Positions 1 to 10,706 of a stretch of 64,000 nucleotides of DNA are shown here, one piece after another. Source of the DNA: Temnopleurus reevesii (Eukaryota > Echinodermata > Echinoidea > Temnopleuroida > Temnopleuridae); contig BQKZ01000583.1 of the NCBI GenBank assembly GCA_036244855.1, forward strand, positions 72,391 through 136,390, read 5' to 3'. Position 1 is the stretch's first letter, and each line of letters begins with the position of its first letter. Below the pieces are notes generated by a model. The model ran no database searches, was not told where the DNA came from, and worked only from the letters and a program-made list of their open reading frames with translations. The position numbers and the translations under genes are program-made.

Positions 1-430
1 AATTTTCTGGTCATAATCGAGGTCAAAGGTCATCTGAGGTCAAATTTTCGAAATCTTAACCTGAAAACTTAACCTTGGCTCTCATTTCAAAACCCCTTGC
101 CCGATTTTCATCAAACTTGCACAATAGATCCATTAGGTAGCCCAAATAGTGCAGAGCAATTTTCAAGTCATTATCGAGGTCAAAGGTCACCTGAGGTCAA
201 ATTTCCAAAATCTTAACCTGAAAACTTAACCTTGGCTGTTATTTCAAAACCCATTGCCCGATTTTCATCAAACTTGCACAATAGGTCCATTGGGTGGCCC
301 AAATAGTGCAGAGAAATTTTCTGGTCATGATCGAGGTCAAAGGTCATCTTAGGTCAAATTTCCGAAATCTTAACCTGAAAACTTAATCTTGGCTCTTATT
401 TCAAAATCCCTTGCCCAATTCTCATCAAAC
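1..430. repeat. Three tandem copies of a 157-bp repeat with nuclear-receptor half-sites
   Basis: Three head-to-tail copies of a roughly 157-bp unit, the first cut by the window edge. Each carries AGGTCA-A-AGGTCA (a perfect DR1) followed after 4 bp by a third AGGTCA (DR4 spacing): half-sites start at 20, 27, 37; at 177, 184, 194; and at 334, 341, 351. The copies differ at scattered bases, so this is an old tandem array. It probably lies in a NAA30 intron upstream of the first visible exon. Receptor binding is inference. Confidence 0.85.
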
Positions 431-832
431 TTGTTGAATCATCCTTATAGAAATATGTCAAAAGCATATTGCTATAATTTACAAATCGCGCAATGCAGGC
501 GAGACTGCCAGGCGGCGTTTCACTTGTAATGTTAATATTGTACATACAATGTATGTTCTGTGTCTCCTGATAAATTTGACTTATCGCATCCAACAAATTT
601 ACCTCTGACAGTTTTGGTGTCATCGTTCTTTATACATCTTCCTCAGACTCTCGCGAAATGACAGTAGTTCCCAATTTTGCAATTGCTTTGAGTTACCGAT
701 TTGTACATGTATAAGCAATATTTGTTGAAGAGTGGTCTTCCTGAAGTATAAATTTTCATATGTATTCCTCTGCTTTATACTCTATTGTTTACACTATATT
801 GATGGGTGTTTTATATTTTGTTTGTATTTCAG
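431..832. other. Probable NAA30 intron, no feature seen
   Basis: AT-rich sequence between the 157-bp repeat array and the first NAA30 exon. No conserved coding segment was seen; the preceding NAA30 exon, expected to encode the start of the acetyltransferase fold, was not found here and should lie upstream of the window. Confidence 0.5.
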
Positions 833-956
833 GCTATGCATGATTCCAAATGTGTTGGAGCGATTGTATGCAAGCTTGATGTGCACAAGAAGATGGTTAG
901 GAGAGGATATATTGCTATGTTGGCAGTAGATGAAGATTATAGGAAGAAGAAGTTAG
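833..956 (+). CDS. NAA30: NAA30 exon (first visible)
   Basis: Acceptor ...tatttcag before 833, donor gtgagt after 956. It encodes 41 codons plus one base, containing [15 protein letters not shown] and the start of the acetyl-CoA loop. It joins in phase 1 to the exon at 2672. Confidence 0.93.
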
Positions 957-3357
957 GTGAGTATTAAACACAATTGTCAATCTCATACCTCATTAATGTT
1001 AACAGTTAACAGACGGGTATACACTCGGACCTGTAACATAACCAAGTTTGCGATCAATCGCAAACTTTTGTACATGATTTGCCATAGATTTACGATTAAT
1101 ATCAAACACACGATTGATTAGAAATCTTTTATGTTACAGGGCCCTGATGTTTTTTTCCTATCCGTATCAGACAATAAATCAGGAACATAAAAATTGACAG
1201 GAAAGGAGTCCAAATGACATTGGCATGTAACATAACAGATGAAATATCTCTTACAAATAATATATGGCAAAACATGTACCAAAGAGATATGATTGATTTT
1301 TCAATTAATCGTATATCTTCTTACAGACCCAATATTAGACCAGTATTCCTCAGGTTTTCACTTGCTAAATTGCCAGTTTACCACATGAAAAGTGTTAGAG
1401 CGATCAGTGTGTGTTGCAAGAAAGTTAGGATTGACTGCATAATTGGCACTGGCAAATCAAATTCATTGTTGCATGCCCACTTGTTTGACGAGCATACCAT
1501 GCTTGTATCAAAATTCACAAGTCAATTCCCAACTTATTTTCATATGCAATTCATCACAACTTTCATGGAATACTACATTGATCTGCAATCCTTGTATTAT
1601 TTTTGTTTTATAATTATTCTTGATAATACATAAGGGATTGAAGATATTTATTTCACTACAAAGTATACCACAACTGGTAGTTGTGATTGACAACCGACAT
1701 CCAAAGCCATTAGGGAAGTTAAAAAACAATCTAATTTCAGGGATGCCGACCTTTCTGGAATATTCATGAGGCCAAATTGAAATGTGAATGAAAAAACAGC
1801 TGAACAAAAATGAGAAAAAACAAGACAACACTAACCATGTTTTCAGCCAAAATACTTTTGGTGGAAATCGTAAATTCATATGAAAATGCACATCGTGCAT
1901 ATTCTTGACCGGTTGGCATTTGTGGAATTTGAGCCCTGGTTACATCTCTTAGGTCCACCCCAGACATAGATATTCATGTCTTCTTGATACTCATCAGTTA
2001 AATGTCAAGTTCACTTCCTCCCTATGGATGATGATGATTATTTGAAGCACAATTATACCATAATTATATCTGCACTCTTAGACAACCCATTTAGCCTCTT
2101 GCATGGTTTTTGGTTTCAATACTAGTATCTGTTTGTCATGTAGATGAAGTCAATCTTGCCTATTAAGTTGAATCTGTTGGGACTGCAGAAATAGCTTCAA
2201 CTTACACAAAATTTGACTTCGGTGGGATAAAGACAGTAGAATGTAAATAGAAGAGGATTTGAAAAGACCTTCAATGATTATTCTAATTATGAGACGTCGA
2301 CGTGATATGAAATTGCATACATTTGTGCCTGACAATCTGTATTGATTCCTCACCCTGACTCGGAGCTGTTTTGATGGGATAATGATGATTGTCTTAGGTA
2401 ACAAATGATGCACAATGGTGTTGTGTTGGTCTAAACAATTAAAATATCTTTATTTGAAAGTAAACAGTAGAAGAAATTGTGATTGTGAATACAGATTTTT
2501 GGCTGTAGCAGGTCCATTATTGAAGGGAAGGGGACAGGGAATGGATCATAGTAGATTATGCAATACTTTCATCTTATCGATTTTCATGATGTTTGTTGTG
2601 GTTTACTTTTTTCCAATCGATTTTGACAGAATATTATATTGATTGTTTGTGCGTCCGTTTTTGTTTTACAGGTTCAAGTCTTGTCAAGAAAGCAATCCGT
2701 GCAATGGTGAGAGGAGAATGTGATGAGGTAAGTGATATGAGGATGATAACTCTATATGCGTAGATTGTTTGGAAAACTTCTTGTGAGACTTAAGGCGTGT
2801 TGCTGGAAACTTGCAATCAATTGCACATCAACTGCAAATCAGTTGCAAAGAAGTACAGGTATTTTCATTTGTACAAGGTCTGGGCTACTTACAAGATGTG
2901 CATGAAACAATTATTTTGATTGGCGTATGCTGATCAACTGCAATTTACAGTTACTTACAGCTAGCAATGCACCAAACTAGCAATGCACCAAATAATTCAG
3001 GGATACTTGGAATGAAGATAATGAATTTAGTTATTATTTTTTATTCAGATCACATAATCATATGGCTGGGATATTGTAGTTGCATTGGAAATTAAAAAAA
3101 AGTCTCTGTGCAATCAGACTTTTCCCTTAAAGAACTTTTAAAACTAGCTGCAAGCATCCATTCGATTACACTTCATTTCATTTTAATTTTCCTCATTTCT
3201 CCCACTCTTTTTTGTGCAGGTGGTGTTAGAGACGGAGATTACCAATAAGCCTGCTTTGCGTCTGTATCAGAACCTTGGCTTCGTACGAGACAAGAGACTC
3301 TTTCGCTATTACCTCAATGGTGTGGATGCATTGAGGCTCAAACTATGGCTACAATGA
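833..3357 (+). CDS. NAA30: NAA30, N-alpha-acetyltransferase 30 (NatC catalytic subunit), 3' part in three exons
   Basis: C-terminal part of the catalytic subunit of NatC, which acetylates the N-terminal methionine of proteins starting Met-Leu, Met-Ile, Met-Phe or Met-Trp, working with NAA35 and NAA38 on ribosomes. Exons 833-956, 2672-2727 and 3220-3357 join in frame to 106 residues ending at a TGA at 3355-3357. The product contains the GNAT beta4 and acetyl-CoA loop region ([18 protein letters not shown]), then [20 protein letters not shown] and [20 protein letters not shown], a nearly invariant NAA30 tail. The canonical R-x-x-G-x-G acetyl-CoA loop reads R-K-K-K-L-G, so the first Gly is Lys. 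The N-terminal exons, including the start codon, are outside the window. It is convergent with GALNT7. Orthology is very secure from the tail. Confidence 0.93.
1027..1144. mobile_element. MITE family A, copy 1
   Basis: Short inverted-repeat element with ends matching CCTGTAACATAA and its complement TTATGTTACAGG, in the NAA30 intron. Other copies are near 1223, 9005, 40144 and 49319. Confidence 0.75.
1223..1330. mobile_element. MITE family A, degenerate copy 2
   Basis: Diverged relative of the family A element, recognisable by TGTAACATAAC at the left and the shared core ATGGCAAAACATGTACC. An open frame running through it (1214-1633) has no conserved protein features. Confidence 0.55.
2672..2727 (+). 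CDS. NAA30: NAA30 exon (second visible)
   Basis: A 56-bp exon with acceptor ttttacag and donor gtaagt. It encodes [18 protein letters not shown], the helix after the acetyl-CoA loop, and ends in phase 0. Confidence 0.93.
2793..2974. mobile_element. MITE family B, copy 1 (eroded)
   Basis: Imperfect inverted-repeat element with the family B signature (GTGTTGCTGGAAACTTGCAA at the left, CAATTGC/GCAACT words throughout). Better copies are at 51864, 53848 and 62043. Confidence 0.6.
3220..3357 (+). CDS. NAA30: NAA30 terminal coding exon
   Basis: Acceptor tttgtgcag. Forty-five codons and TGA encode the highly conserved C-terminal half of the GNAT domain, ending [10 protein letters not shown], very close to vertebrate NAA30. 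Confidence 0.95.
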   Translation: MVLETEITNKPALRLYQNLGFVRDKRLFRYYLNGVDALRLKLWLQ

Positions 3358-3374
3358 AAAAATGTGCCGATGCA

Positions 3375-3620
3375 ACTTTTGCAGCAAGTTGGACCATTAT
3401 TAGGGTCTGTTGTTGAATAGATAGAACTATGCACGAACATTATCAATTGCTTGTAACACTACTTTTACAGCAAGTTGTACCATTATTAGACACTGTTGTC
3501 GGATAGAAAGAGCTACCGGTATGCACAAACATTATCAATTGCTTGTAGCAAGACTTTTGCAGCAAGTTGTTCCATTATTAAGGTCTGTTCTTGAATAGAC
3601 CTATTCGCTTGTTGTAAGAC
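3375..3620 (+). repeat. 80-96 bp tandem repeat in NAA30 3' UTR
   Basis: Three related units, each containing TTGCAGCAAGTTG, CCATTATTA and (first two) ACATTATCAATTGCTTGTA. Spacing between core starts is 96 and 82 bp. Confidence 0.75.
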
Positions 3621-4592
3621 AACATCCGCCGCAGGATGTACCCACACATGACATCAGCAACTGGTCGTAGCTAGGGGCACCAACATCAGCATATGTTCGT
3701 GAAATGAAGAAATCATATCAGTATCGACAACTGCTTGAAACAAACTTGCCTACATTGCCAAGTGGTAGTAGCAATCACTTGAACATCAGCAACTTGATGA
3801 AGCCAGACATTGACAGCAGCTGGTTGTAAAACACACATCAGCAAATGGTTGTAATGCACACCGACATCAGCGAATGGTTGAAGAAAGGAAAACAAAATCA
3901 GCATCTGGATGGTGTTTTACCAAGTTGTTCTTATAGAAAGGAATTTCTTGTGCTATGCTTACTGAATGAGAAACCAGGTAGGATAGTGCATAAGAAACAT
4001 ATTTCAATTTATTCTTTATATTAAGAACAACATTATAAAAGACTATCCTGGTTGTTGCAATTGAACAGCGTCAACTTGCTCTAGTTATTCACCTACACTA
4101 TTGAAGCTTGGTGTTACACCCCAAACACGTTTATAATCTTTTTCCGTAAAGTAAAGTCTGTCATTGGACAATAGATTTTGTACGCCAAATAACTGTGCAG
4201 ACATAACAATCACAAGCTGGTTCAAATTTGAATAGCATTACAAAGGAGCATTGAATTGAAGTGCGACTTGATTTACGGAAATAGATTATATCATGTTCCC
4301 AGCACCAGCAACTATTATAACAATGCGTCATCAGCAAATGGTAATATTCAGTCAACATCAGCATCTGATTCTAGTGGCACAAATGCTGTGATACCATACC
4401 TGGATTTGATACGAAAATTAAATGATGGTACCGATACCAATAAGCATTTTTTAGCTACGCACTAGCATCAGCAGCTAAACTAATATCAACAACTGTGAAG
4501 TTAATGGATCAAGAGCAACTAGGACAACTAGCTTTAGCATCGTACCTAACTGTAGATACGACACAGACACTTAGTTGGCTTCCAGATGCATT

Positions 4593-4598
4593 AATAAA
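4593..4598 (+). terminator. NAA30: Candidate NAA30 polyadenylation signal
   Basis: AATAAA followed within 10 bp by a run of T (CAATTTTTTTTT), about 1.24 kb after the stop codon. Other AATAAA words occur further on, so the true cleavage site is uncertain. Confidence 0.4.
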
Positions 4599-5281
4599 AT
4601 TCAATTTTTTTTTTAAATCTAATCATCGTAAGAGTTGGTATTTTGGTAATTAATAGATATGATACATATCTGATGTTTGGTTTGGTTAAATATGATATGC
4701 AGTTTGTATGTAGCTTTTCTGCAAAGCTAAACTTCATGTCTTTTTCTTGCATTTTATACCCAGGTTTTAATCAAGTCAGTTGTTTTATTTATACAGTAAT
4801 CCATTTGAATTTGGAACCTCCAATGCAACAATTTTGATGTCATGCAGAGATGCCGACCATTTTGGAATATGCATGAGATTAAAATTAAAATTTGAATCAC
4901 CGAACAGCTAAACCCAATATTATTTGAGAGAGGAAACCTGATCACAATAACCTGTGATTTCTCTCTGGGGAAAGTATCAGGTGATTTGCATTTTAATTTA
5001 TATCATGCTTATTCTTGAATAGTTCTCATCTCTGTATCTCTTAAAACTAATCCAGTTGAATTTGATACGCAATCTAATATGTGAAAATAGAATTTTTAGA
5101 TATTTCCACAGTAAAAAAAAAAAGGCAAATCGTAGAATCTCAAGGACTCATGCAACTTCTTTTTCTGGAATGGCAATGATTCATTCTGTATCAATGTGTA
5201 AAAAGATAACATAATTTCATTTTCTTGTCCTCTTTATGTGTAACATAGGATTATAGCATTCTGCACTCTTGAGTCACAAAC

Positions 5282-5893
5282 TTAAAGGGAAACCAGCCTT
5301 TGGGATTATCGTGCTCTCATTGCATGAAGAAAAATCAGATGAACAAACTGTAAAAATTTGAGCAAAATCGGACAACCCGTTCAAAAGTTATGAATTTTCA
5401 AAGTCACTGAGATATGACGATCCCTATCGCTGATGGAGATCCGTTCGATTGGCAAATTCTGCGGAATCTGTGACGTCACGTCGGACAACCCCTCATTCAC
5501 TATGTACATACAATTTTTACAAATGGATTAATGTAAAATTTAGAGTAAGGTTGCAACATCATTCTTCTCAAAATACATGCAGAATCAACACAGAAATGCT
5601 ATACCGCAACCGAAAATTGTCATTTTGTTGACTTTTCCGAAAAAAGGGAGAAAATGTGAAAATATGTGTTCAGAGTGAATGAGGAGTTGTCCGACATGAC
5701 GTCACGAATTCCGTCGAATTTGCCGATCTCACGGATCCCCACGCACGGTAGGGATCGTAATATCTCTGTGACTTTGAAAAGTCATAACTTTTGAACTGGC
5801 TGCCCGATTTTGCTCAAATTTTCACAGTTTGTTCTTCTGATTTTTCTTTATTCACTGAGAGCACGATAATCCCAGGGGTTGGTTTCCCTTTAA
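5282..5893. mobile_element. 604-bp foldback MITE (family C), copy 1, TTAA-flanked
   Basis: Element 5286-5889 has long terminal inverted repeats of about 210 bp that start AGGGAAACC and include AAATCAGATGAACAAACTGT and a TGACGTCA in each arm (5471, 5697). It is flanked by TTAA on both sides (5282-5285, 5890-5893), the duplication expected of piggyBac-type insertion. A second copy of exactly the same length lies at 59370-59973. No transposase frame is present. Confidence 0.85.
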
Positions 5894-6817
5894 GCCTTTG
5901 AATGCAATGGACTTCTACAGAAGCTGAGTGAGGCGTTCTGTCTATGACCATAGCCTTTCTCTTTATAAAATTTCTTGGTTATAGAAAATGTATCTGAGGA
6001 ATTTACATGTATAAAATTCAACACTCTGATCAGATGTATTTTTGTAAGCGCAAACTCTCATCTGGCACGGTGTCTACCGAGACGTCTTTTATTCATATAT
6101 TTGCACACAAGTTATATGGAGATTTTAGGATCATATATGCAAATGTAGCTGAATTAAAATATATGGGAAATATTCTGTCAAAATTACATATTTTGCTGCG
6201 ATATATTTAGGAATAAAATACAGTTGCAGTTGTTTATAGAATGAAGATTAAAAATTGCTTTGAATCTTGAGCTGCATTTGGGGTCTTTACCCAGGTTTGA
6301 ACACAGTAATGCTGTATAGAATGATTTGGTTTATATCATTTCAGTCTACATATTGTGACTGAAATCATGAAGATAATATTTTAGAGAGGTGACAATCCTA
6401 ATTATTGTCACCCTCTGAATGCCATGAACCCAATTTTTTTTCAAAAGCTTGAAAGGATTTTAATTTGCACATCCATTCAAACTGTACTCATACCTACGTG
6501 AAAATGCCCATGTACACTGAAATTTATCTGCGAATCATTTTGATATAAAGTATTGATTTATTGCAAGATTGTTGAAATGTAACCAAATCAGGTCCAACTA
6601 CTTTTGTTCACAAATTGCTGGTACAGCCTATCTGTATTACCATGGGTATGACCAGTTTTATGAATGATTTGTAAACATTTCTTTTTTTAAATGGCTGTAT
6701 ATTGCCAAAGACCATCTAGTCATGTGTAAATTAAATTATGTTTTAGGAAAAGTTTTTGTTTACAGTCCATATCTGACGCCTACCCAATGAGACTTTCACA
6801 GTTTGATGTGCACAGTT

Positions 6818-7336
6818 TTAAAGCCCAAGTACAGTTTTGGTAAAAGCGAATATTTTTATCGCCGAATTTTGTCTTCAAATCTATATAAAATGAAACATGA
6901 TATCATTAACATATTGTACAAAAGATTGTGCAGAAAATGACCAAGGTTTGGAAAAGTTATAACCTAAAGTGTGCAAAATATTTCAGCGTCGTAGCCCCCG
7001 ACGCTAATTCAGTATTTTCTTTCTTGATAAAGGACAGCTTCTCATGCACAGAATTGGATGAAAATTTCAGACTTTGTTCTTTATGTATTCCTTTTTAGCG
7101 TGCTTTAATCAAAACTTTAAAATAACTTTGTATATGCCCAATTAGAAGCTAAATATTGTTGTAACCAAGAGAGGGCGCTAAATACGATTTAACGGTCAAA
7201 TTCAAATTTTCAAAAGAATTCGCTCGTAGAAAAATATGCTATGGTCTTGAAATGTGTATAGAAACTATATGTCATGGTAAATATCCCCAAAATTCACATT
7301 TCTTTCATCTTTACCAAAACTATACATGGGCTTTAA
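6818..7336. mobile_element. 511-bp inverted-repeat MITE, TTAA-flanked
   Basis: Element 6822-7332 begins AGCCCAAGTACAGTTTTGGT and ends with the imperfect complement, and TTAA is present at both junctions. A diverged copy in the opposite orientation is at 44756-45232. The interior is AT-rich without coding potential. Confidence 0.8.
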
Positions 7337-9004
7337 TGGAGAAAAAAACATTTTGTGAATGGATTTTTGTCTGAAAGAGATAAATTTTTGACAGCTAAAA
7401 AAAAAGACATTTAAAAACAAAATAATTTGTCTGAAACTCATTTTACCCTTTTTTTTGCGCTCTAAAATTCCCTGGTGATGTTTGAAAGGTATGCCTGTTT
7501 GCCTTTGCTCTGTGCTCACTCGTCCATAAAGCCTTGTAGAGAAGGTTATTCAGGATAAATTGTACTGCTGGTACCCCTATGTTAAAAATTACAATACGTT
7601 GCAGGGATGTGCTTTTTATGGTTTGCATTGCAGTGGCATTTTATAATACATAATACTTTTCTTTTCCCTTTTATAAAGTGACATTGTTTGACTGTTAATG
7701 CAAAGTTGGTCAATATCATTTGTATGATAATTGCCTTTGTTTTTCTTTTCCAGTTAGTCAATACCTGAATTCATAGTTATGTAAACAGTATACCATTTTC
7801 CATTTTAAATTCTCTATGTGTCAAGAACAAAGACAAATCCTCTTGATTTCTCTACATGAAAAATGTTATCAATAAAACAAAATTTTGTCATTTTCTATTT
7901 TCATATAATATCTGTGTATTGTTAATGCTCATGAATTAATATATTTAATCCCTGCATACATACCATGCATTTGGGGTACCTTGGAGGTTGCACAGTTTTG
8001 CAATCAAATTTTGCTAATGTAACTCAAAGAATGGAGGGAAAAGTATTTCAGGGAAACTACAACTTTATTTCTCATATGAATTGAAAAGTGGATATACAAT
8101 GATGTATTTGCTAGAAAGTTACAAATTTGAATACTGAAAATGCACATACATTGTATTTTATGTGCACATGATCTGTGTTTCTATGATGCACATAAAAATG
8201 ATTATTCTGAGCATTGGATGCTAATCAACTTGCAATTGATTGCAACTTTCTAGCTACATCCCATTGGAAAATTGTCTCTTGCTCTTTTTACACAACGGGT
8301 AAGTTAATCAGATTTACATGTAGAATGTTGATTTCAGCTTTTATTGTTCAATTTTCATTTCTGAATTGTTTAATTTCAGGTGTTCAGATATTGCTGTCCG
8401 GGATGTTGTATTTGACTGAATGAGGTTTTCAGCAGAAAGTGTTTAAATGACATGCAAATTTCAGGGCAGCTAGTAGAATGTTAAAATGTTTACATTGAAA
8501 TTGAAATTACATTGGGGAAGATGTATATGTACTGGAAGATTTTCAGAAACACTCAAATAATCTTAGCATATCTATATTTACTTTATATGTTCAATTTACC
8601 TAGTTGAAAACTGTCAGTTTTGTTCAGTTTTTATGAATTATGTGTAATTTTCTTTAAATGACAGGTGTACAAATTATGATGGAAACAAAAAGAGTCATGT
8701 TAAACTGTACAAAGTGAATTCTACCATAATTTGAGCCATTTTGAAATCTATTTCATTAAATGTTTGCAATTCGCATGAACTTTGAGATATTTTTTTGTAA
8801 TGTTATGTCCAAAATTATCAGACAGATTGAGTGTAAGGGGAGAGATGAGAGGAATGATAGGGTAGCAGAAGGGAAATGAGTGATTCCTTTTCTCCAAAAT
8901 TACTAAATTAATTGTAAGGGGTGGAGATACAGAGAGAGGAAGATGCAATTACCTGGAGCTAGTTGCTTGAAATAGTCAGAGCTACCCTATACTTGCTAAG
9001 TCTT
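7337..9004. other. Intergenic, AT-rich
   Basis: No gene seen. A short remnant resembling family B (AACTTGCAATTGATTGCAAC near 8227-8250) is the only recognisable element. Confidence 0.5.
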
Positions 9005-9128
9005 GGGCCTGTAACATAAGATGCAATTAAACTTACGATACATATTTATCGTAAGTCTATGGCAAAACGTGTACCATAGAGATACAATTAATTGCAAAAT
9101 TAATTGTATCTCTTTATGTTACGGGCCC
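9005..9128. mobile_element. MITE family A, copy 3
   Basis: A well-preserved 124-bp copy: starts GGGCCTGTAACATAA and ends TTATGTTACGGGCCC, with internal AATTAATTG palindromes that would let the whole element fold. Confidence 0.85.
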
Positions 9129-10568
9129 TTGTCTATCCCCTGAATATGTCCCCTGATACATAGACAATAACATTTTTGTAGTGTCACAAGAAGTTAAGAC
9201 TTACATGAAGAGGATAACTAGGACTCTTTCTTGCAACTGGTGCCAGGGTTAGATTTAGAAGAGAATTAGAGTTGGGGAAAAATAGCTGGAAATATAAAGG
9301 GAGAGAAACAAAAGTGTTTATGATCTTACACATGAAAACAATGAAAAACAAACAAAAATGTACAACAGCAGTCATTCCTTTTTTTAATAGAATGTATTTT
9401 TAAAAAAAGACAACAAATTAATACATAAATGCAGCAGATAAATTATTGTTTCACTAAACTATTGTGACCAAAGTATCAAATAAAATGAATTTATTACATT
9501 TCATTATCTTTTATAATTTATTAATTTTGCTGTTATTATTTCTTCCATTGGATTAAGTTATAGGGGAACACACCAAACAGGCAACCAAATACTGTATATA
9601 CATGTATTACTAAAGCCTGGACATTACATTTTTGTGAATTTGATTTTATCGTCCTGACGTCACCTTTGACTGGAACATTTGCTAAAAAGACCTTTTCTAA
9701 ACAATTTGCAGGGACCGTACGTAATTAATATGTCATCATTCTGCTCTAATGGTTGGAAGTTGATTGCAACAAGTACACATAGCCACACCATGCAGCACTA
9801 AGTACTTTTGTATTAAAAGTCTTAAAATTAAAATGGGAATTATAAAGACTTTTATCAGATATATTCCATGCATTGACAGCGTAATTATGAACGAAGCAAA
9901 TTCGATCTCACATTGAAATTTTAATTTTCATTGTTAAGAAAATAATGTTGATAATGCGTATTACTAAAAACACTATAATAAACAACTATGTTTCTCTTAC
10001 TTCACAAGATAACATGATTGGCACATTTGTTGGAAAAACAGTAAGACGGCTTAGAAACTGCTATATTTGTAAAGAAATTATTGTCTTTAAAATTGTACCC
10101 CCAAAAAGTCAAATCGAATATTACGACATGGAAGTAAGAACATATTTCTATTTGGGACACCTCAAAATCTAAATAATACGTGGTTCATACGTAATTCCTG
10201 AAAAAGGGAAGATCAAATTGAAATATCAAGAGGTTTATATGATTCTGAACGCGTAGATAATTTCGCTCTTATATAAGATTTGGGTATAGTACTCAACTTT
10301 ATTTTAGATAAATCTTCCGAAAATGATAATGAGATTTTATCAAAATGAAAAGAATCTCACATGCTAAATTGGTTTCAAATTGAATTAAAACAGTTTCATA
10401 GTTTTGACGGTCTGAATTAAAGCTGGAATGAAAATCACAAATCTTCACGGCGACATTATTTAAGTAAACTTTCAACGTAAACGGTATTTACCGCCTGATA
10501 CAGACTACATGAGCAATTACAAATAAATATTATGTTCGATTGATCGAGCATTGAGCTTGAGATTCTTT
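9129..10568. other. Intergenic between convergent NAA30 and GALNT7
   Basis: AT-rich, no supported gene. Part of the right end is probably GALNT7 3' UTR; on the minus strand an AATAAA is at 10298-10303, about 270 bp past the GALNT7 stop. Confidence 0.45.
10298..10303 (-). terminator. GALNT7: Weak candidate GALNT7 polyadenylation signal
   Basis: AATAAA on the minus strand about 270 bp downstream of the GALNT7 stop codon. It is a hexamer match only. Confidence 0.2.
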
Positions 10569-10706
10569 TCAGCGAATTTCCTCTTTATAAAACTTGAATT
10601 TTTGTGATATTCGGTCATGTTGGCAAGGTGAGACAAAGACTTTATTTGTTTCTTGGTCATGGTCCAGACATCTAGTTCTTCTCCCCAGGTGTATGGTTTG
10701 CAAACT
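10569..10706 (-). CDS. GALNT7: GALNT7 terminal coding exon
   Basis: Acceptor attcacag, then 45 codons and TGA. It contains [20 protein letters not shown] and SQKFKF, the last ricin-repeat, with QxF in place of the usual QxW. Its phase cannot be checked against exon 9 because of the gap, but the alignment to the GALNT7 C-terminus is clear. Confidence 0.8.
   Translation of the reverse strand, partial: SLQTIHLGRRTRCLDHDQETNKVFVSPCQHDRISQKFKFYKEEIR

Larger units (their letters stand above)
3358..4598 (+). other. NAA30: Probable NAA30 3' UTR with internal repeats
   Basis: Non-coding sequence downstream of the stop codon. It begins with about 2.5 tandem copies of an 80-95 bp unit whose core ACTTTTGCAGCAAGTTG starts at 3375, 3471 and 3553. 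Then come many short words of the type ACATCAGCAAATGGTTGTAA between about 3650 and 3910 and again near 4325-4500. A polyadenylation signal AATAAA at 4593-4598 followed by a T-rich tract is a credible end. Confidence 0.5.

Noticed and set aside
1214..1633. 139-codon plus-strand open frame in the NAA30 intron
   Set aside because: It starts inside a degenerate family A MITE, has no recognisable domain, and lies within an intron.
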